From contig JAFYGE010000023.1 of the NCBI GenBank assembly GCA_017543335.1, positions 89,057 through 153,056 of the forward strand: a stretch of 64,000 nt of DNA, read 5' to 3'. This document shows positions 8,955 to 18,245 of the stretch, piece by piece. Below the pieces are notes generated by a model that had not been told where the DNA came from, made no database searches, and saw only the letters and a list, made by a program, of their open reading frames with translations. Made by a program: the position numbers and the translations under genes. Each line of letters starts with the position of its first letter. Within the stretch, counting starts at the first letter, position 1. This DNA is from Ruminococcus sp. (GTDB lineage Bacteria; Bacillota; Clostridia; Oscillospirales; Ruminococcaceae).

Positions 8955-9539
8955 ATGTCGACCAAGGAAAAAAAGCTTGAAGTATTCAATTATATAAAAC
9001 GCCGTCTTAACGAGGGTACTTCACCGTCAGTAAGAGAAATAATGGATGCAATGGGCTTTAAGTCCACTTCCACTGCTCACAGATATATCGAGATGCTCAC
9101 TGAAGAGGGACTTATCGAAAAAACTGACAACCTCAATCGTACCCTCCGCCTGCCAAACAGTTCAACTACATCTGTACCGGTCATCGGTACTGTTACAGCA
9201 GGTCAGCCTATCACGGCTATTGAGGATATAACAGGATATATAGGCTTTGAAGCCGAGGGCTATGACCCGTCTGAACTCTTTGCACTCCGCATAAGAGGCG
9301 AAAGTATGATAAATGCCGGCATCCTCGACGGCGATATAGTTATCGTCTATAAAACTGAGTACGCTGAGAATGGAGACATCGTTGTCGCTATGGTCGACCA
9401 CGAGGAAGCTACAGTAAAGACTTTCTATAAAGAAAGAGGTCATTACCGTCTTCAGCCTGAAAACGATACCATGGATCCACTTATTTTCGACGAAGTCGAG
9501 ATACTCGGAAGAGTCATAGGTCTCAAACGCTACTACTGA
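8955..9539 (+). CDS. lexA: LexA SOS repressor
   Basis: 194 residues. LexA represses DNA-damage genes and cleaves itself when RecA filaments form. Residues 1-65 make the winged helix-turn-helix. The cleavage site is Ala82-Gly83 within VTAGQP, and the catalytic dyad is Ser117 (RGESM) and Lys155 (ATVKTF), so the protein should be fully cleavable. It begins two bases after murC with its ribosome site inside the murC end. I recognised no SOS box before murC. Confidence 0.95.
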   Translation: MSTKEKKLEVFNYIKRRLNEGTSPSVREIMDAMGFKSTSTAHRYIEMLTEEGLIEKTDNLNRTLRLPNSSTTSVPVIGTVTAGQPITAIEDITGYIGFEAEGYDPSELFALRIRGESMINAGILDGDIVIVYKTEYAENGDIVVAMVDHEEATVKTFYKERGHYRLQPENDTMDPLIFDEVEILGRVIGLKRYY

Positions 9540-9563
9540 TAACATCCAAAAATAAGTATGATA

Positions 9564-9583
9564 TTGCCCTCTGTTTAGGGCAA
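9564..9583 (+). terminator. Weak hairpin after lexA
   Basis: TTGCCCT-CTGTTT-AGGGCAA, a 7-bp stem 25 bases after the lexA stop. It is followed by A-rich rather than T-rich sequence, so termination is uncertain. Confidence 0.35.
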
Positions 9584-9641
9584 AAGATAAAATAAATATA
9601 TTATTTTTAAAAAATCTCTTCCATATTAAGAGAAAATGTAG

Positions 9642-9647
9642 TATAAT
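9642..9647 (+). promoter_or_regulatory. -10 element before zapA
   Basis: TATAAT 41 bases before the zapA start; the -35 position (TTCCAT, 9619-9624) is weak. A small inverted repeat TCTCTT/AAGAGA (9615-9633) overlaps the -35 region and could be a protein site. Confidence 0.45.
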
Positions 9648-9687
9648 GTAGTGTGGAGTATATTTTGCTCAGAAAGGAAGATACAAA

Positions 9688-10053
9688 ATGCTTAACGAAG
9701 TTAAAGTTGTGATCTGCGGTAAGGAGTATAAGCTCAGAACCTCAGAAACACCTAATTATGTTTACGCTCTCGCAAGAGCTCTTGAAGCTAAAATAAATGA
9801 AATGATGAATTCCGGCAGCGGCTCTTCTCCATATTCTGCTTCAATAATGGTCGCTCTCAGCATTCTTGATGACCTCAATAAGTCCAACCAGAAGCTCGAC
9901 AGCATCCGCAATCAGACTAAAGAATATGTCGATGAAGCAGGAAGAACACGCATCGAACGTGACGCTGCTCAGAAAGAAATAGAAGTACTGAAATCCAAGA
10001 TAGAACAGCTTGAGAATATGGTAAAACTCAAGCAGCTCAGCCAGTCTATATAA
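9688..10053 (+). CDS. zapA: Cell division protein ZapA
   Basis: 121 residues. ZapA cross-links FtsZ filaments at the division site. The N-terminal globular part (VKVVICGKEYKLR) and the C-terminal coiled coil (about 65-115) match the family. Ribosome site AAAGGAAG precedes the ATG. The stop codon overlaps the start of the U32 gene by one base (TAATG), indicating coupled translation; this zapA-U32 pairing recurs in Clostridia. Confidence 0.88.
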   Translation: MLNEVKVVICGKEYKLRTSETPNYVYALARALEAKINEMMNSGSGSSPYSASIMVALSILDDLNKSNQKLDSIRNQTKEYVDEAGRTRIERDAAQKEIEVLKSKIEQLENMVKLKQLSQSI

Positions 10054-12104
10054 TGAGTTCTCCTGAAATACTCGCTCCTGCCGGCAGCATGGAAACTCTT
10101 TGTGCTGCTCTGCGTTCCGGTGCGGACGCAGTATATCTTGGCGGAAAACGCTTTTCCGCAAGGAGCAGTGCGGCAAATTTCACTGACGAAGAGATAAAGA
10201 CAGCAGCTGATATTTGCCATAAATACGGAGCTAAACTCGATCTTGCAGTCAATACCATTATAACCGACGAAGAATCCGAGGAGTTTTGCAGATATATAAA
10301 GAACGCTTCAAAGTCCGGCGTTGACGCTTTCATCGTTCAGGACTGGGGCTGTGCAGAACTCATCAGAAGATGCGTACCGGATGCAGTTCTCCATGCTTCT
10401 ACTCAGATGTCAGTGCATACTGCCGCCGGAGCTGCTCTGCTAAGCAGTCTTGGTTATGAAAGAGTAGTTCCCGCAAGAGAACTCGACTGCAATACCATAA
10501 AAAAAATATGCAGTGAAAATATTGAAGTTGAGATATTCACTCACGGAGCTTTGTGTATGTCCGTTTCGGGACAATGCTATATGTCGGCTATGATAGGCTC
10601 ACGCTCCGCTAACAGAGGCTGCTGCGGACAAGCCTGCCGTCTGCCGTTTTCGGCTGTCGGAAAGAAAGATCACGCAGCTCTTTCGCTCAAAGACCTCTCG
10701 CTCCTCCCCTATGCTGATGAACTAAAATCCCTCGGCATAGACTCACTGAAAATCGAGGGAAGAATGAAGCGTCCGGAGTATGTTGCTTCCGCTGTACATG
10801 AACTGCGGAACGCTCTTGACGGCATTGAGCCGGATATGCAGCTGCTGAGAGGAATATTCTCACGAAGCGGCTTCACTGACGGATATTTCAGCGGTAAACG
10901 AAAAGATATGTTCGGAGTGCGTGAAAAAGAGGACGTAACTGCCGCACAATCGCTTATCCCTAAGATACATGAGCTTTATCGCTTTGAACGCAAAGTCCAT
11001 GACTTGAATTATATTGCCGCAATTAAAGCTGACCAGCCCGTAACTCTGACCGGTACTGCCTGCGGTGTGACCGTAAGCGTGACCGGAGATGTTCCGGAAA
11101 AGGCTCTTAATCGTCCGACAGACGCTGCTGCTTTAGAAAAACAGCTCTCACGTCTCGGAGATACCGTTTTCAGATTCGGCGGACTTGAATCCGATATAGA
11201 CAGCGGACTTATAGTCCCAGCCGGAAAGCTGAACGACCTCCGCCGCCGTCTTACGGACAAGCTCACAGAAGAAGTGATAAAAAAGAACACTCCTTCCCAT
11301 GCTGTCACGGACTATAAACCTTCAGTTCCGGATATACCGGCAAAGAAAGCTCCGGAAGTCCTTCCGCTCAGAACTTACTGCCGTACTGTTGAACAGGCGG
11401 AAGCAGCTGTTGAACTTTCAGAGTTCATTATACTCGACCATAAACTCTGCATTTCAGGTGACATTTTTGAGAAGTCCGATAAAATAATTCAGAACATAGA
11501 GCGAGTTATAATTTCACCGCCGAGATTTATAGTCAACGAGGAAAAGCTGACCGAAAAGCTCTCTGAGCTTAAAGATAAGTACGGTTGCAGCAGACTTTAC
11601 TGCCATACTCCGGACCATATTGCTATCGGCAAAAAGCTCGGATATAAGCTGCACGGAAGCTTTACGCTAAATGTGTATAACTCCTACAGTGCGGAATACC
11701 TGCATTCTATCGGCATCGAGGACTGCATCTTCTCCATTGAGGCTACCCTCGAACAGCTGAGCCGTATAAGAACTGAAATGCCGCTTGGTGCGGTGGTTTA
11801 CGGCAGACTTCCGCTCATGCTGACACGCAACTGTCCGATACAGAATGAAGTCGGATGTAAAAATTGCACCGGAAGTCTCACTGACAGAACAGGCCGCAAA
11901 CTCCCTGTGATGTGCTGTAAGGACTACACCGAGATATTGAATCCGGATGTTCTGTTTATGCTCGACAGAAAAAATGAGATAAATAACATTTGCTGCGGAC
12001 TTGTAATGCTCAGCAACGAATCCGCCGAACAGACAAAACGTGCCCTTAAAGGAATAAAGCCCGAAGGAAACATAACCAGAGGACTGTACTACAGAGGTAT
12101 ATAA
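10053..12104 (+). CDS. Peptidase U32 family protein with C-terminal DUF3656-like part
   Basis: 683 residues. The N-terminal U32 region has APAGSMETL, the DAVYLGG element, the HASTQMSVH segment and a Cys cluster (SANRGCCGQACR near 190) likely to bind an iron-sulfur cluster. A SLKIEGRMK motif lies near residue 230. The remainder resembles the DUF3656 extension of RlhA-type proteins. Family members RlhA and TrhP hydroxylate rRNA or tRNA bases, so RNA hydroxylation is more likely than proteolysis, but this is inference. Translation is coupled to zapA; dut follows after one base. Confidence 0.85.
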   Translation: MSSPEILAPAGSMETLCAALRSGADAVYLGGKRFSARSSAANFTDEEIKTAADICHKYGAKLDLAVNTIITDEESEEFCRYIKNASKSGVDAFIVQDWGCAELIRRCVPDAVLHASTQMSVHTAAGAALLSSLGYERVVPARELDCNTIKKICSENIEVEIFTHGALCMSVSGQCYMSAMIGSRSANRGCCGQACRLPFSAVGKKDHAALSLKDLSLLPYADELKSLGIDSLKIEGRMKRPEYVASAVHELRNALDGIEPDMQLLRGIFSRSGFTDGYFSGKRKDMFGVREKEDVTAAQSLIPKIHELYRFERKVHDLNYIAAIKADQPVTLTGTACGVTVSVTGDVPEKALNRPTDAAALEKQLSRLGDTVFRFGGLESDIDSGLIVPAGKLNDLRRRLTDKLTEEVIKKNTPSHAVTDYKPSVPDIPAKKAPEVLPLRTYCRTVEQAEAAVELSEFIILDHKLCISGDIFEKSDKIIQNIERVIISPPRFIVNEEKLTEKLSELKDKYGCSRLYCHTPDHIAIGKKLGYKLHGSFTLNVYNSYSAEYLHSIGIEDCIFSIEATLEQLSRIRTEMPLGAVVYGRLPLMLTRNCPIQNEVGCKNCTGSLTDRTGRKLPVMCCKDYTEILNPDVLFMLDRKNEINNICCGLVMLSNESAEQTKRALKGIKPEGNITRGLYYRGI

Positions 12105-12105
12105 T

Positions 12106-12546
12106 ATGAAGATAACTTTCAAAAAGCTGGACGATAAAGCTGTTATCCCTTCAAGAGCAACAGCCGGAAGTGCCGGTATGGACATTTGTGCCTGCCTCGA
12201 TGAGCCTGTTACCTTGCTCCCCGGCGAGATAAAGCTGATACCGACCGGTCTTACTGCTGCACCGGATGAGGATGATGTTGCTCTGCTAATTTATCCACGC
12301 TCCGGATTGTCGTCAAAATTCGGTGTTTCGCTTGCAAACTGCGTCGGAGTCGTTGACAGCGATTACAGAGGTGCATGGTTCGTCCCACTGATAAACCACA
12401 GCAGCTCACCGTTCACTGTAGAACACGGTATGCGTATCGCTCAGCTCGTCCCTACAAGAATACTTATACCGGAAATCGAAGTAAGTGATGTCCTCCCCGA
12501 TACAGATAGAGGAGAGGGCGGATTCGGTTCCTCCGGTATCAAATAA
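12106..12546 (+). CDS. dut: Deoxyuridine 5'-triphosphate nucleotidohydrolase
   Basis: 146 residues. It hydrolyses dUTP to dUMP, keeping uracil out of DNA and feeding dTMP synthesis. All five trimeric dUTPase motifs are visible: AGSAGMDI, PRSGL near 65, GVVDSDYRG near 85, RIAQLV near 110 and the C-terminal GEGGFGSSG arm. It is one base downstream of the U32 gene in the zapA operon. Confidence 0.95.
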   Translation: MKITFKKLDDKAVIPSRATAGSAGMDICACLDEPVTLLPGEIKLIPTGLTAAPDEDDVALLIYPRSGLSSKFGVSLANCVGVVDSDYRGAWFVPLINHSSSPFTVEHGMRIAQLVPTRILIPEIEVSDVLPDTDRGEGGFGSSGIK

Positions 12547-12579
12547 TCAGCCTGAACATGGCAGAAATGGAGATAAACA

Positions 12580-12846
12580 ATGAAAAGAACACTGTATCTG
12601 ATGCTGCTTATGTTAGCAGCGGTCATTCTCGGTGAAGTTGCCGGAAAAGCTACTTTAGCACCGTTTGATGTACTCGGAAAATCTAAATCTATCAAATTCA
12701 TGCCTGACCAGTTCCTCATTGACACGGACGTTATACAGCTCGCTTTCGGCATATACATAAAGCTGAATCTGGGTCAGGTGCTCTTTATACTGCTGGCTCT
12801 GTTCATCTATTACAAAACTGTAGCTAAACTTATCCCAGGAAAATAA
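12580..12846 (+). CDS. Small DUF4321-type membrane protein
   Basis: 88 residues with two membrane helices (about 5-23 and 62-82) and a short loop between. The pattern (hydrophobic start, central Pro/Phe region, closing IKLNLGQV element and a C-terminal helix) resembles DUF4321, a small protein commonly found just before mre genes in Clostridia. Function unknown; position suggests cell-envelope work. Ribosome site GGAGA precedes the ATG. A terminator follows at once. Confidence 0.65.
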   Translation: MKRTLYLMLLMLAAVILGEVAGKATLAPFDVLGKSKSIKFMPDQFLIDTDVIQLAFGIYIKLNLGQVLFILLALFIYYKTVAKLIPGK

Positions 12847-12873
12847 ACTGTTCTTTTTGGACAGTTTTTATTT
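12845..12873 (+). terminator. Intrinsic terminator of the zapA-dut operon
   Basis: AAACTGTTC-TTTTT-GGACAGTTT (one G-U pair) followed by TTATTT, overlapping the stop codon of the DUF4321 gene. Confidence 0.7.
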
Positions 12874-12890
12874 GCGGTATAGGAGTATTA

Positions 12891-12924
12891 TTTCCCATTT
12901 GCAACAATTTCCTCAAATGGGAAA
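12891..12924. repeat. 11-bp inverted repeat upstream of the mreB promoter
   Basis: TTTCCCATTTG (12891-12901) and CAAATGGGAAA (12914-12924), perfect arms with a 12-base loop, 18 bp before the -35 box of mreB. It could be a second terminator or an operator; the T-run after it is short. Confidence 0.55.
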
Positions 12925-12942
12925 ATTTCTCATGCAAAATTC

Positions 12943-12971
12943 TTGTCTATATCCATTAATGGTGTTATAAT
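12943..12971 (+). promoter_or_regulatory. Sigma-A promoter of the mreBCD-PBP2 operon
   Basis: TTGTCT (12943-12948), 17 bp, TATAAT (12966-12971), 31 bp before mreB. Confidence 0.75.
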
Positions 12972-13002
12972 ATAAATATATAGATTATTAAGGAGCTTCA
13001 GA

Positions 13003-14019
13003 ATGTTTACTAAAGATATTGGCATTGATCTGGGTACAGCAAATACCCTCGTATATATGCGTGGCAAAGGAATCATAATAAGAGAACCCTCTGTTGTCGC
13101 TGTAAATACAAGAACCGATAAATGCCGCTATGTCGGAAAAGAAGCAAAGGATGTCATCGGCAGAACTCCGGGTTCTATCGTAGCTGTAAGACCTCTTAAA
13201 GACGGCGTTATAGCTGATTTTGATATCGCTACTACTATGCTTCAGGAATTTATCCGCAAGGCACTTAGAGGTACTCTCTTTACAAAAGCTAATGTTATAA
13301 TCTGCATCCCTTCCGGCGTTACTGCCGTGGAAAGAAGAGCAGTTCGTGAATCATGTAAAAAAGCCGGAGCTAATAATGTGCTCATTATCGAAGAACCAAT
13401 GGCTGCTGCTATCGGTGCAGGTCTTCCTACAAATGATCCGGCTGGAAGTATGATAGTCGACATCGGTGGCGGTACAAGCGAGGTCGCAGTTATCTCGCTC
13501 GGCGGCATCGTTGCTGCACGTTCGGTAAGATGTGCCGGCGATGAGTTCGATACAGCTATCATAAACTATATAAAAAAGAAGTATAATCTTCTTATCGGTG
13601 AAAGAACAGCAGAAAACGTCAAGCTTGAAATAGGCTCTGCTTTTCCAAGCGAAAAGGAAGAAACTATGGAGATCAAGGGACGTAACCTGCTCAACGGTCT
13701 TCCCGAAAATATCATTGTCAATTCAGCTGAGATACGTGATGCTCTCGTTGAACCGCTTTCAAGAGTCATCGATGCTATAAGATCAACTCTTGAAGAAACT
13801 CCTCCGGAGCTTTCTGCGGATATTATCGACCACGGTATCACACTCGCCGGCGGCGGTGCTCTGCTCAGAGGTCTTGATAAGCTCATCAACCGTGAGACCG
13901 GTATGCCCGTATATATCGCTGAATATCCGCTTGACTGCGTTGCTGAGGGTACTGGCAAGATACTCGAACATATCAACGATTATCAGGACGCTCTCACCGA
14001 AAACGTCAAGTACTATTAA
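13003..14019 (+). CDS. mreB: Rod-shape-determining actin homologue MreB
   Basis: 338 residues. MreB forms membrane-bound filaments that guide lateral wall synthesis. The actin-fold ATP-binding motifs are present: GIDLGTANT near residue 7, [13 protein letters not shown] near 155 and the [10 protein letters not shown] element near 285. Start ATG has AGGAGC upstream. It heads the mreB-mreC-mreD-PBP2 operon. Its presence in a coccoid genus would be noteworthy, since many cocci lack MreB. Confidence 0.96.
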   Translation: MFTKDIGIDLGTANTLVYMRGKGIIIREPSVVAVNTRTDKCRYVGKEAKDVIGRTPGSIVAVRPLKDGVIADFDIATTMLQEFIRKALRGTLFTKANVIICIPSGVTAVERRAVRESCKKAGANNVLIIEEPMAAAIGAGLPTNDPAGSMIVDIGGGTSEVAVISLGGIVAARSVRCAGDEFDTAIINYIKKKYNLLIGERTAENVKLEIGSAFPSEKEETMEIKGRNLLNGLPENIIVNSAEIRDALVEPLSRVIDAIRSTLEETPPELSADIIDHGITLAGGGALLRGLDKLINRETGMPVYIAEYPLDCVAEGTGKILEHINDYQDALTENVKYY

Positions 14020-14029
14020 GGAGTAGACC

Positions 14030-14884
14030 ATGCGTGAATTCTTAAAAAGCACCAGATTTAAAATTCTGCTTGCTTTTCTCGCCTTTCTCGTTGGCATAAT
14101 GATATATGCCGTTACTAAGGGAGGCTATTCCGTTTCAGGTGCTTCCTTTATAAATACGGTAACTAAGCCTTTCCGAATAGTTTCAAATAAGATAAGCATG
14201 ACTATCGAGCATAAACTCGACCTGTTCTCTAATTCTGACGACTACTATGAGGAAAACAAAAAGTTAAAAGAACAGATAGGTCAGCTGAATAAGCAGCTCA
14301 CTGAATACGATGCACTCAAAACAGAAGTTGAGGAACTCAGAAAATTCGTAAGCATCAAAGAAGCTCACGAGGACTATGAGCTCTCTGTTCCCTGCGATGT
14401 GCTCGGATATGTTGCTAACGACCCATTCATGTCGTTCACTATCGACAAGGGCTCTGATGACGGTATAAAGCCAAATTGTCCCGTAGTTACTGCGGAAGGA
14501 CTCATAGGCATCACAATTGAAGTCTCTGAACACGTTTCGACAGTCCGCACTATACTCTCCCCTGACCTTTCTATAGCATCTGTATGCTCATCTTCAAATG
14601 CCGATTACGGCATCATCGAAGGCTCTGTACTCACCGCTGAAAACGGCAATACAAAGCTCATACACCTGCGTCTTGATAATAAACTAAAGGTCGGCGACCT
14701 CATGATAACTACCGGTACGAGCGGTCTTTTCCCGAAAGACTACTCTATAGGTACTATCAAGTCTATCGACTACGATACAAGCGGACTCTCAATGTGTGCT
14801 GAGGTCGAACCTTGTATCGATATCGACCGCCTTACCTCTGTTATCGTTATCACCGATTTCAGCGGCAAAAAGGAGGATAAGTAA
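14030..14884 (+). CDS. mreC: Rod-shape-determining protein MreC
   Basis: 284 residues with one N-terminal membrane helix (about 11-29), a coiled coil (about 72-110) and the beta-rich extracytoplasmic MreC domain (motifs SFTIDKGSDDGI and TTGTSGLFPKDY). MreC links MreB to the wall-synthesis enzymes such as PBP2. The stop codon overlaps the mreD start by one base (TAATG). Confidence 0.93.
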   Translation: MREFLKSTRFKILLAFLAFLVGIMIYAVTKGGYSVSGASFINTVTKPFRIVSNKISMTIEHKLDLFSNSDDYYEENKKLKEQIGQLNKQLTEYDALKTEVEELRKFVSIKEAHEDYELSVPCDVLGYVANDPFMSFTIDKGSDDGIKPNCPVVTAEGLIGITIEVSEHVSTVRTILSPDLSIASVCSSSNADYGIIEGSVLTAENGNTKLIHLRLDNKLKVGDLMITTGTSGLFPKDYSIGTIKSIDYDTSGLSMCAEVEPCIDIDRLTSVIVITDFSGKKEDK

Positions 14885-15456
14885 TGAGGATCAGAACTAC
14901 CCGTGAACAGCGTATACTGTACTTCAAAACGACCTTTCGTTGGGTACTCTACTATTTTCTGATCTTTTTCAGTTTTATCATCATGACCTCAGGTACATGG
15001 CTGAAACCGATCTTCCTCGTTCCGATAGCTCTTGCGATCGCTATAGACAATAATCAGTACGGCTCGGTCTTTACCGGAGCTATGTGCGGTTTTCTTATCG
15101 ATATAAGCTGCGGAAAGCTTTTCGGCTATAACGCCGTGATACTCGCTTTCTTCTGCATTGTCGTATCACTCCTGTTTGAGCTTTATCTGAGACATAAATT
15201 CATAAATTTTATGATCATCTCAGCCGCTGTTTCCTACATACAGTGCCGACTTGACTATAAATTTTATTATGAGATATGGGATTATGAGAACGTTGAGCGT
15301 ATCTTTACAAGATATACTATGAGAGTATGGATATACACGGTAATATCATCTGTATTCATCTACCTCATAATAAAGCTCATAAATCATTTCCTTATGCCAA
15401 GAGCTCACCTCACTATCGAAGAGGCTATCACTACCAAGACACAGCAGAATCAATGA
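14884..15456 (+). CDS. mreD: Rod-shape-determining membrane protein MreD
   Basis: 190 residues with about five membrane helices. The family is poorly conserved in sequence; assignment rests on topology, length and strict position between mreC and PBP2. The motif GFLIDISCGKLFGYNA matches the conserved loop of MreD. Translationally coupled to mreC. Confidence 0.88.
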   Translation: MRIRTTREQRILYFKTTFRWVLYYFLIFFSFIIMTSGTWLKPIFLVPIALAIAIDNNQYGSVFTGAMCGFLIDISCGKLFGYNAVILAFFCIVVSLLFELYLRHKFINFMIISAAVSYIQCRLDYKFYYEIWDYENVERIFTRYTMRVWIYTVISSVFIYLIIKLINHFLMPRAHLTIEEAITTKTQQNQ

Positions 15457-15474
15457 CCGCACTGACCGTGCGGT
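15454..15474 (+). repeat. Hairpin between mreD and PBP2
   Basis: CCGCAC-TGACC-GTGCGG just after the mreD stop, without a T-run. It may stabilise the upstream mRNA or tune PBP2 expression. Confidence 0.4.
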
Positions 15475-15499
15475 CTGCTTTATAAAGGAGGCTATTTTA

Positions 15500-17812
15500 T
15501 TGAGAAGTTTGGCTGATAATATAAAATCGATCATCATTGTCGGAATTGTCGTATTCTTATCGCTCCTGAGCGGCATGAGACTTATGGAAATTCAGGTCGT
15601 AGGCGATAAGGATATAAAAACTCCGTCCAAATACGGACCTAACGCAAGAAGCTATGTTCATCAGATCAAAGCTACCAGAGGTGCAATTATCGACTATAAC
15701 GGAAATCTCATAGTCGGCAATAAAGCCCGCTGTGACCTCGTCCTCAGAAAAGCTTACTTCCCTGAGGATAACAAAGAAGGCAACGCTTCTCTGCTCGGTA
15801 TTTACAATGAACTGAAAAAGCGTGGATACGAGATAAAAGAGACTATCCCAATTACTAAGGACAGACCTTACGTATTCACTAAAAAAGATACAGAAAAACT
15901 TATTTCCGACCTCAACCTGAATGTTTATGCTTCAGCTGAAAACTGCATAGACAAGCTCATTTCCGACTATGAGATAGACGATTCCTATACCGACGAGGAA
16001 AAACGTATCATTGCCGGTCTGCGTTACGAAATGACAGCTCAGGATTTCTCATATGAGTACGATATGCTGCTCGCTAAAGACGTTGACGAGAAAACTGTAG
16101 TTGAAATGAAAGAAATGAGCAACTTCTATAAGGGTATCGACGCTATCGAGTCCTACGACAGAACTATCGAAAGAGGCGATATTCTCCCTCACGAAATAGG
16201 CACTGTAGGTCCTATATATGCTGAGGAGTACGAGGAGCTAAAAACTAAAGGCTATGCCCTCAACGACCAGCTTGGCAAAAGCGGTATCGAAGCCGCTATG
16301 GAAAATCAGCTAAGAGGTGTCAACGGCGAAGAAGAAATAGTCATTGAGGACGGCGAAGTCATAGACACTAAAACACTCACACATACCGAGACAGGTGCTA
16401 CTGTAAAGCTCACTGTTGACGGCAACTTCCAGCTCAAACTGCAAAACATCTTACAGAATTTCATTGACAATTTCCCGTCAATTAACCCGAAACCCGGCAT
16501 CCTCGACGCTAAAAAGGGGGCTATAGCGGTAATCGATGTAAAAACAGGTGCGGTAAAAGGTCTTGCTACCGCTCCGACTTACAATCTTAAAGATTATTCC
16601 GAAAACTATGACTACTTCCTGAAAGCTAAAAACTCCCCTCTCCTCAACCGCTGTACTTGGGGACTTTACCGTCCGGGTTCGACTTTCAAGACTATCACTG
16701 CTACTGCCGGTCTTAATGAAGGCGTAGTTTCCGGCGATACTGCTTTCCCATGTAAACAGGTTTACTGGTACCACGGCTCAAAATACGGCTGTACCGGCTA
16801 CCACGGATATATCTCAGTCAGAAGAGCTATCGAGGTATCATGCAACAGCTACTTCTATGAACTTTCAAGTCTGCTCGGAATAGATAATATCACTCGTTAT
16901 GCAAAACTCTATGGACTTGGCTCAAGTACAGGCATCGAGACCGGTGATGCTGCCGGTTACCTCTGTAACCCTGAGACTTTTGCTGCTAATAACATTCCTT
17001 GGTATATCGGTTACGTTATACAGGCTGGTATCGGTAACCAAGACGCCGGTATGACTCCGCTTCAAATGGCTGTTGTCGCAAGTACTATCGCAAATAAAGG
17101 CGTAAGATATAAGCCTTATCTTGTTGACAGCCTCTATGAATACGGCTCAGGAAAGCAGATCTCTCAGACTCAGCCTACTATTGCTGAAAAAATACAGCTC
17201 AACCATGAGGACGTCTATGACTATATCATCGGCGGTATGATGGATGCAGCTAAAAATGTACCTGCTAATTACTCACTTAGTAACCTCGGTTACAGCGTCG
17301 CTATCAAGACCGGTACTCCGCAGACCGGTGCAAACCTTGAAAAGCAGAACTCATTCTTCATTGGCTTCGCTCCTGCCGATAACCCTGAGGTAGCTTTTGC
17401 CGGAGTTATTGAGGACGGCGAGTACTCAAAGTATATGATAAGAGATATTCTCCTCGCTTATCAGGAATGCTACGGACTTAACGGCGTAAAGCCTAATATA
17501 ACCGATCTCCCTAAGGAAGTAAGACCTGTTCTGACTACTGTCCCAGAAGAAACAACTAATACAGCTACATCTACCACAACAACTACAACCAACGTTTCTG
17601 ACTACGAAGAAGCTACAACTACTACATTATATTATCCTATCCCACCTGTATACACTCAGCCTATCGATGACTATACTCCACCAACTGAACCAATCACTCC
17701 TGTAGAAGAACCTGCTACACAGGCTGTTGAAACTACAACTGTTCCTGTTCAGAACGACGAGCAGTCTTCAAATGACCTTCCACAAACTACTACCGGCGGC
17801 TCTCCGGAATAA
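15500..17812 (+). CDS. Penicillin-binding protein 2, elongation-type transpeptidase
   Basis: 770 residues. One N-terminal membrane helix (about 8-26), a dimerisation/pedestal region, then the transpeptidase domain with active-site Ser394 (STFK), SCN at 447-449 and KTG at 603-605. It cross-links peptidoglycan during elongation together with MreBCD; a RodA partner is not in the window. The start is TTG with AAAGGAGG upstream. The last 80 residues are a Thr/Pro-rich low-complexity tail (runs of TTT and PP) absent from most PBP2s, predicted to lie outside the membrane. Confidence 0.93.
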   Translation: MRSLADNIKSIIIVGIVVFLSLLSGMRLMEIQVVGDKDIKTPSKYGPNARSYVHQIKATRGAIIDYNGNLIVGNKARCDLVLRKAYFPEDNKEGNASLLGIYNELKKRGYEIKETIPITKDRPYVFTKKDTEKLISDLNLNVYASAENCIDKLISDYEIDDSYTDEEKRIIAGLRYEMTAQDFSYEYDMLLAKDVDEKTVVEMKEMSNFYKGIDAIESYDRTIERGDILPHEIGTVGPIYAEEYEELKTKGYALNDQLGKSGIEAAMENQLRGVNGEEEIVIEDGEVIDTKTLTHTETGATVKLTVDGNFQLKLQNILQNFIDNFPSINPKPGILDAKKGAIAVIDVKTGAVKGLATAPTYNLKDYSENYDYFLKAKNSPLLNRCTWGLYRPGSTFKTITATAGLNEGVVSGDTAFPCKQVYWYHGSKYGCTGYHGYISVRRAIEVSCNSYFYELSSLLGIDNITRYAKLYGLGSSTGIETGDAAGYLCNPETFAANNIPWYIGYVIQAGIGNQDAGMTPLQMAVVASTIANKGVRYKPYLVDSLYEYGSGKQISQTQPTIAEKIQLNHEDVYDYIIGGMMDAAKNVPANYSLSNLGYSVAIKTGTPQTGANLEKQNSFFIGFAPADNPEVAFAGVIEDGEYSKYMIRDILLAYQECYGLNGVKPNITDLPKEVRPVLTTVPEETTNTATSTTTTTTNVSDYEEATTTTLYYPIPPVYTQPIDDYTPPTEPITPVEEPATQAVETTTVPVQNDEQSSNDLPQTTTGGSPE

Positions 17813-17820
17813 TATTCCCT

Positions 17821-18179
17821 GCCGTTTGCGGTTGAGTAGACTCGTTCCGAGTATCATGCTTAATTATCGGGGCAAACCTTTCTGAAGAAAGGTTCTTCCC
17901 CGAACCCCTTTCCAAAGACTTTCAGACTGATTTTTCCCCTTATAGGGTACTCCTATAGTATATTTACTGTGGGAGTTTTTTCTATCTTGGAGTACCCTAT
18001 AAGGGGAAAAATAAAGCCGAAAGTTTTAGGAAGGGAGTTTGAGTGTGACTCCCCACAGTGTGGGGAGATGTCACGCAGTGACAAAGGGGAACGCCTCCGT
18101 CAGAGGAACCCTTTTTCAAAAGGGTTTCCCTCAATAATAAAGTGTAATATCCAGAATAAGCCACTCAACCGCAAACGGC
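17821..18179. repeat. Nested inverted-repeat element with multiple hairpins
   Basis: A 17-bp perfect inverted repeat forms the ends (17821-17837 with 18163-18179; core GCCGTTTGCGGTTGAGT). Inside lie a second perfect inverted repeat of 23 bp (17931-17953 with 17989-18011) and small hairpins at 17840-17852, 17875-17894, 18049-18067, 18069-18083, 18094-18106 and 18107-18126. No plausible gene is present; a 100-codon frame inside it has no family resemblance. The right end runs into GGGATTTTTATTTTT, so the outer stem alone would make a strong terminator for the mre operon. Confidence 0.8.
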
Positions 18180-18245
18180 GGGATTTTTATTTTTCTGCGT
18201 ATAAACTTTCCACATTTGACAATAATATCAATGGAGGTGTTATAC

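Noticed and set aside
11667-12185. 172-codon minus-strand frame opposite the U32 gene and dut
   Set aside because: Covers two conserved genes on the other strand; codon pattern is that of a shadow frame.
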